64,000 nucleotides of DNA, from the NCBI GenBank assembly GCA_011037195.1, contig JAAEAF010000285.1, positions 62,001 to 126,000 of the forward strand. The letters run 5' to 3'. Position 1 is the first letter of the stretch. The number at the start of each line of letters is the position of its first letter. The DNA comes from Triatoma infestans. Taxonomy: Eukaryota > Arthropoda > Insecta > Hemiptera > Reduviidae. The notes below the pieces were generated by a model, which saw only the letters and a list, made by a program, of their open reading frames with translations, had not been told where the DNA came from and did no database searches. The translations under genes were made by a program, and so were the position numbers. Shown here one piece after another: positions 62,449 through 64,000 of this stretch.

Positions 62449-63793
62449 GGGTGACCAGAGTTATATGCTCCACCCACTTTTTTTTTAAACGGCGGGAAAT
62501 TTCGAAAAAATAGAAAACACGTTTTTAATCATTTTTAGTCTAGTTTATTTTCAGTGATTGATCCATTTTTTTAAACCCCAATATCCCGAGATACAGCATC
62601 CAACTTTTTTTTTTCAAATGGACATTATATTTTTTTTTGCATATTTTTATAGTACTTGAGCCTCTAAAAAAATAAAAAATTTAAAATCGGTTAGGTTTTT
62701 CAAAAGTTATGGTAATTTAAAATATGAAAAACAAATTTCAGTTTAATGTCAAAATTACCTTATTTTTTCTTTAAAGGAGCTCTTCAAACTGGGCACCATC
62801 AACGGATAGGCAAGCCAAAGCTCTGGCCTCCCACGCTCTGTTTGTAGCAGCACTTAGGTGGCAAAGTCAACATCTAGGCAGGCTAGATATTCGACGTTCC
62901 AGATCTTTGACTGAAGCCACGGGATTAAGGTTACTGTACACTTTATTTTTTTAGATATCCCCACAAAAAATGGACAAAAATGCACAATTTTATGGACTGA
63001 TGAATCAAAGTTTACCAACAATGGCCTTCTTAATCGTTGGAACTTTACAATATGGGCAGAAGAAAATCCACAAGTTACCTTCGCCACACGCCATCAGGTT
63101 GTTTTTTCTACAAACGTTTAGTGTGGAGTTTTTGGAAACCAACTAATCGGCCCATACTTCTACAGAGGAAACTTAACTGGTGAAAGGTATCTAACTTTTT
63201 TAAGAGACATTTTGCCAGTTTTGCTTGAAGATGTTCCTCTAAAACGTCGGTTAGATATGTATTTTCAACAAGATGGTTGCACGGCACATAATGCGAGAGT
63301 TGTTCGACGTTACCTGGACAGAAATTTCCACGAAAAGTGGTTAGGAACTCGGTCCGATCCAATGGCCACCTCGATCTCCGGACTTAACCCCAATGGACTA
63401 TTTTTTGTGGGGATATCTAAAAAATAAAGTGTACAGTAACCTTAATCAGTTGAACAGCTTCTTTAAAAAAAAATAAGGTAATTTTGACATTAAACTGAAA
63501 TTTGTTTTTCATATTTTAAATTACCATAACTTTTGAAAAACCTAACCGATTTTAATTTTTTTTTTTTTTTTTTTTTAGAGGCTCAATTACTATAAAAATA
63601 TACAAAAAAAAATATAATGTTCCATTTGAAAAAAAAAGTTGGATGCTGTATCTCGGGATATTGGGGTTTAAAAAAATGGATCAATCACTGAAAATAAACT
63701 AGACTAAAAATGATTAAATACGTGTTTTCTATTTTTTCGAAATTTCCCGCCGTTTAAAAAAAAAGTGGGTGGAGCATATAACTCTGGTCACCC
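62449..63793 (+). mobile_element. Tc1/mariner/IS630-type transposon, broken
   Basis: Long inverted ends (about 62449-62790 and 63455-63793) start GGGTGACCAGAGTTATATGC, inserted in TATATA sequence consistent with a TA target. The plus-strand interior reads, with frame breaks, LWTDESKFTNNGLLN, ENPQVTFATRHQVVFSTN, GNQLIGPYFYRGNLTGERYL, then LLEDVPLKRRLDMYFQQDGC, TAHNARVVRRYLDRNF and LNPNGLFFVG. The WTDESKF and QQDGCTAHNA blocks are the first and second catalytic-Asp regions of IS630/Tc1 transposases. The N-terminal DNA-binding half is gone. In its place an inverted copy of the C-terminal coding end (62922-62970 against 63401-63453) is found. Confidence 0.85.
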
Positions 63794-64000
63794 GTATATA
63801 TAAGTTTATCAAGAGGAAGAGGAGCTGTGTATCAGCGTCTGGATTTAGATCCTGCAGAAGGAGGCTCGGTAAACTATGCAGTAACGAAAATAAGGCAGAT
63901 ACTTAGGAAGGGGCATTTGATGAATGGGTGAAGTGCAAGTGGCAGGGGATTGGTGTTAATCATTTTAAAGAAGCTCCGCAAGGTAACCGATTTGTGGTCA
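63794..64000 (+). other. possible coding scrap at window end
   Basis: A plus-strand frame reads AVYQRLDLDPAEGGSVN and continues to RKGHLMNG before a stop. It could be part of a retroelement or exon continuing past 64000. No family recognised. Confidence 0.2.

Overview
The window is AT-rich, intron- and repeat-dominated nuclear DNA of an arthropod, most likely an insect. The grounds are two spliced exons of a Slob/PXK-type kinase-like gene, jockey/R1/RTE-like LINE remnants, tRNA-derived SINEs, mariner, and a Polinton carrying a DUF8207-like gene. No bacterial operons, rRNA genes, intact tRNA genes or CRISPR arrays are seen. The species cannot be told from the sequence.

Host gene. Two minus-strand exons (37668-37828 and 9292-9566) have matching splice phase and together read through a conserved Slob/PXK-like segment. 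They are separated by a 28.1-kb intron that holds most of the repeats. One further possible terminal exon (21991-22173, minus) has an acceptor, a stop and a polyadenylation signal but no recognised homology.

Region by region. 0-9 kb: copies of a ~1-kb MITE-like family, an RTE-like LINE tail, a solo LTR, and a gag-like ORF1 of a jockey-type LINE without its ORF2. 10-24 kb: SINEs with target-site duplications, a 679-bp solo LTR with a perfect 5-bp duplication, two rotting R1-like LINE ends, and a 1.14-kb mariner inserted into a MITE. 24-45 kb: SINE fragments, tandem duplications, a Ginger-like 1.3-kb element with 220-bp inverted ends inserted into a mariner, a jockey tail, LTRs, a fold-back element, and a LINE reverse-transcriptase remnant split by a SINE.

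Main object (45482-60134). This is a 14.65-kb Polinton/Maverick-type element with a perfect 6-bp target duplication (CATGAT), inverted ends starting 5'-AG, an intact protein-primed-type DNA polymerase B, a chromodomain integrase and a DUF8207-like gene broken at a polyglutamine tract. I find no capsid, packaging ATPase or protease gene. Inside it lies a second unit (47623-50472) bounded by its own ~100-bp, almost identical inverted repeats. That unit encodes one intact 792-aa protein with weak replication-initiator-like motifs. Its left end carries two extra tandem 103-bp units related to the inverted repeat. I regard this nested unit as the best candidate for an undescribed mobile system.

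60-64 kb: a U2 snRNA pseudogene fragment and a 1.35-kb Tc1/mariner/IS630-type transposon with ~340-bp inverted ends and a broken, internally inverted transposase.
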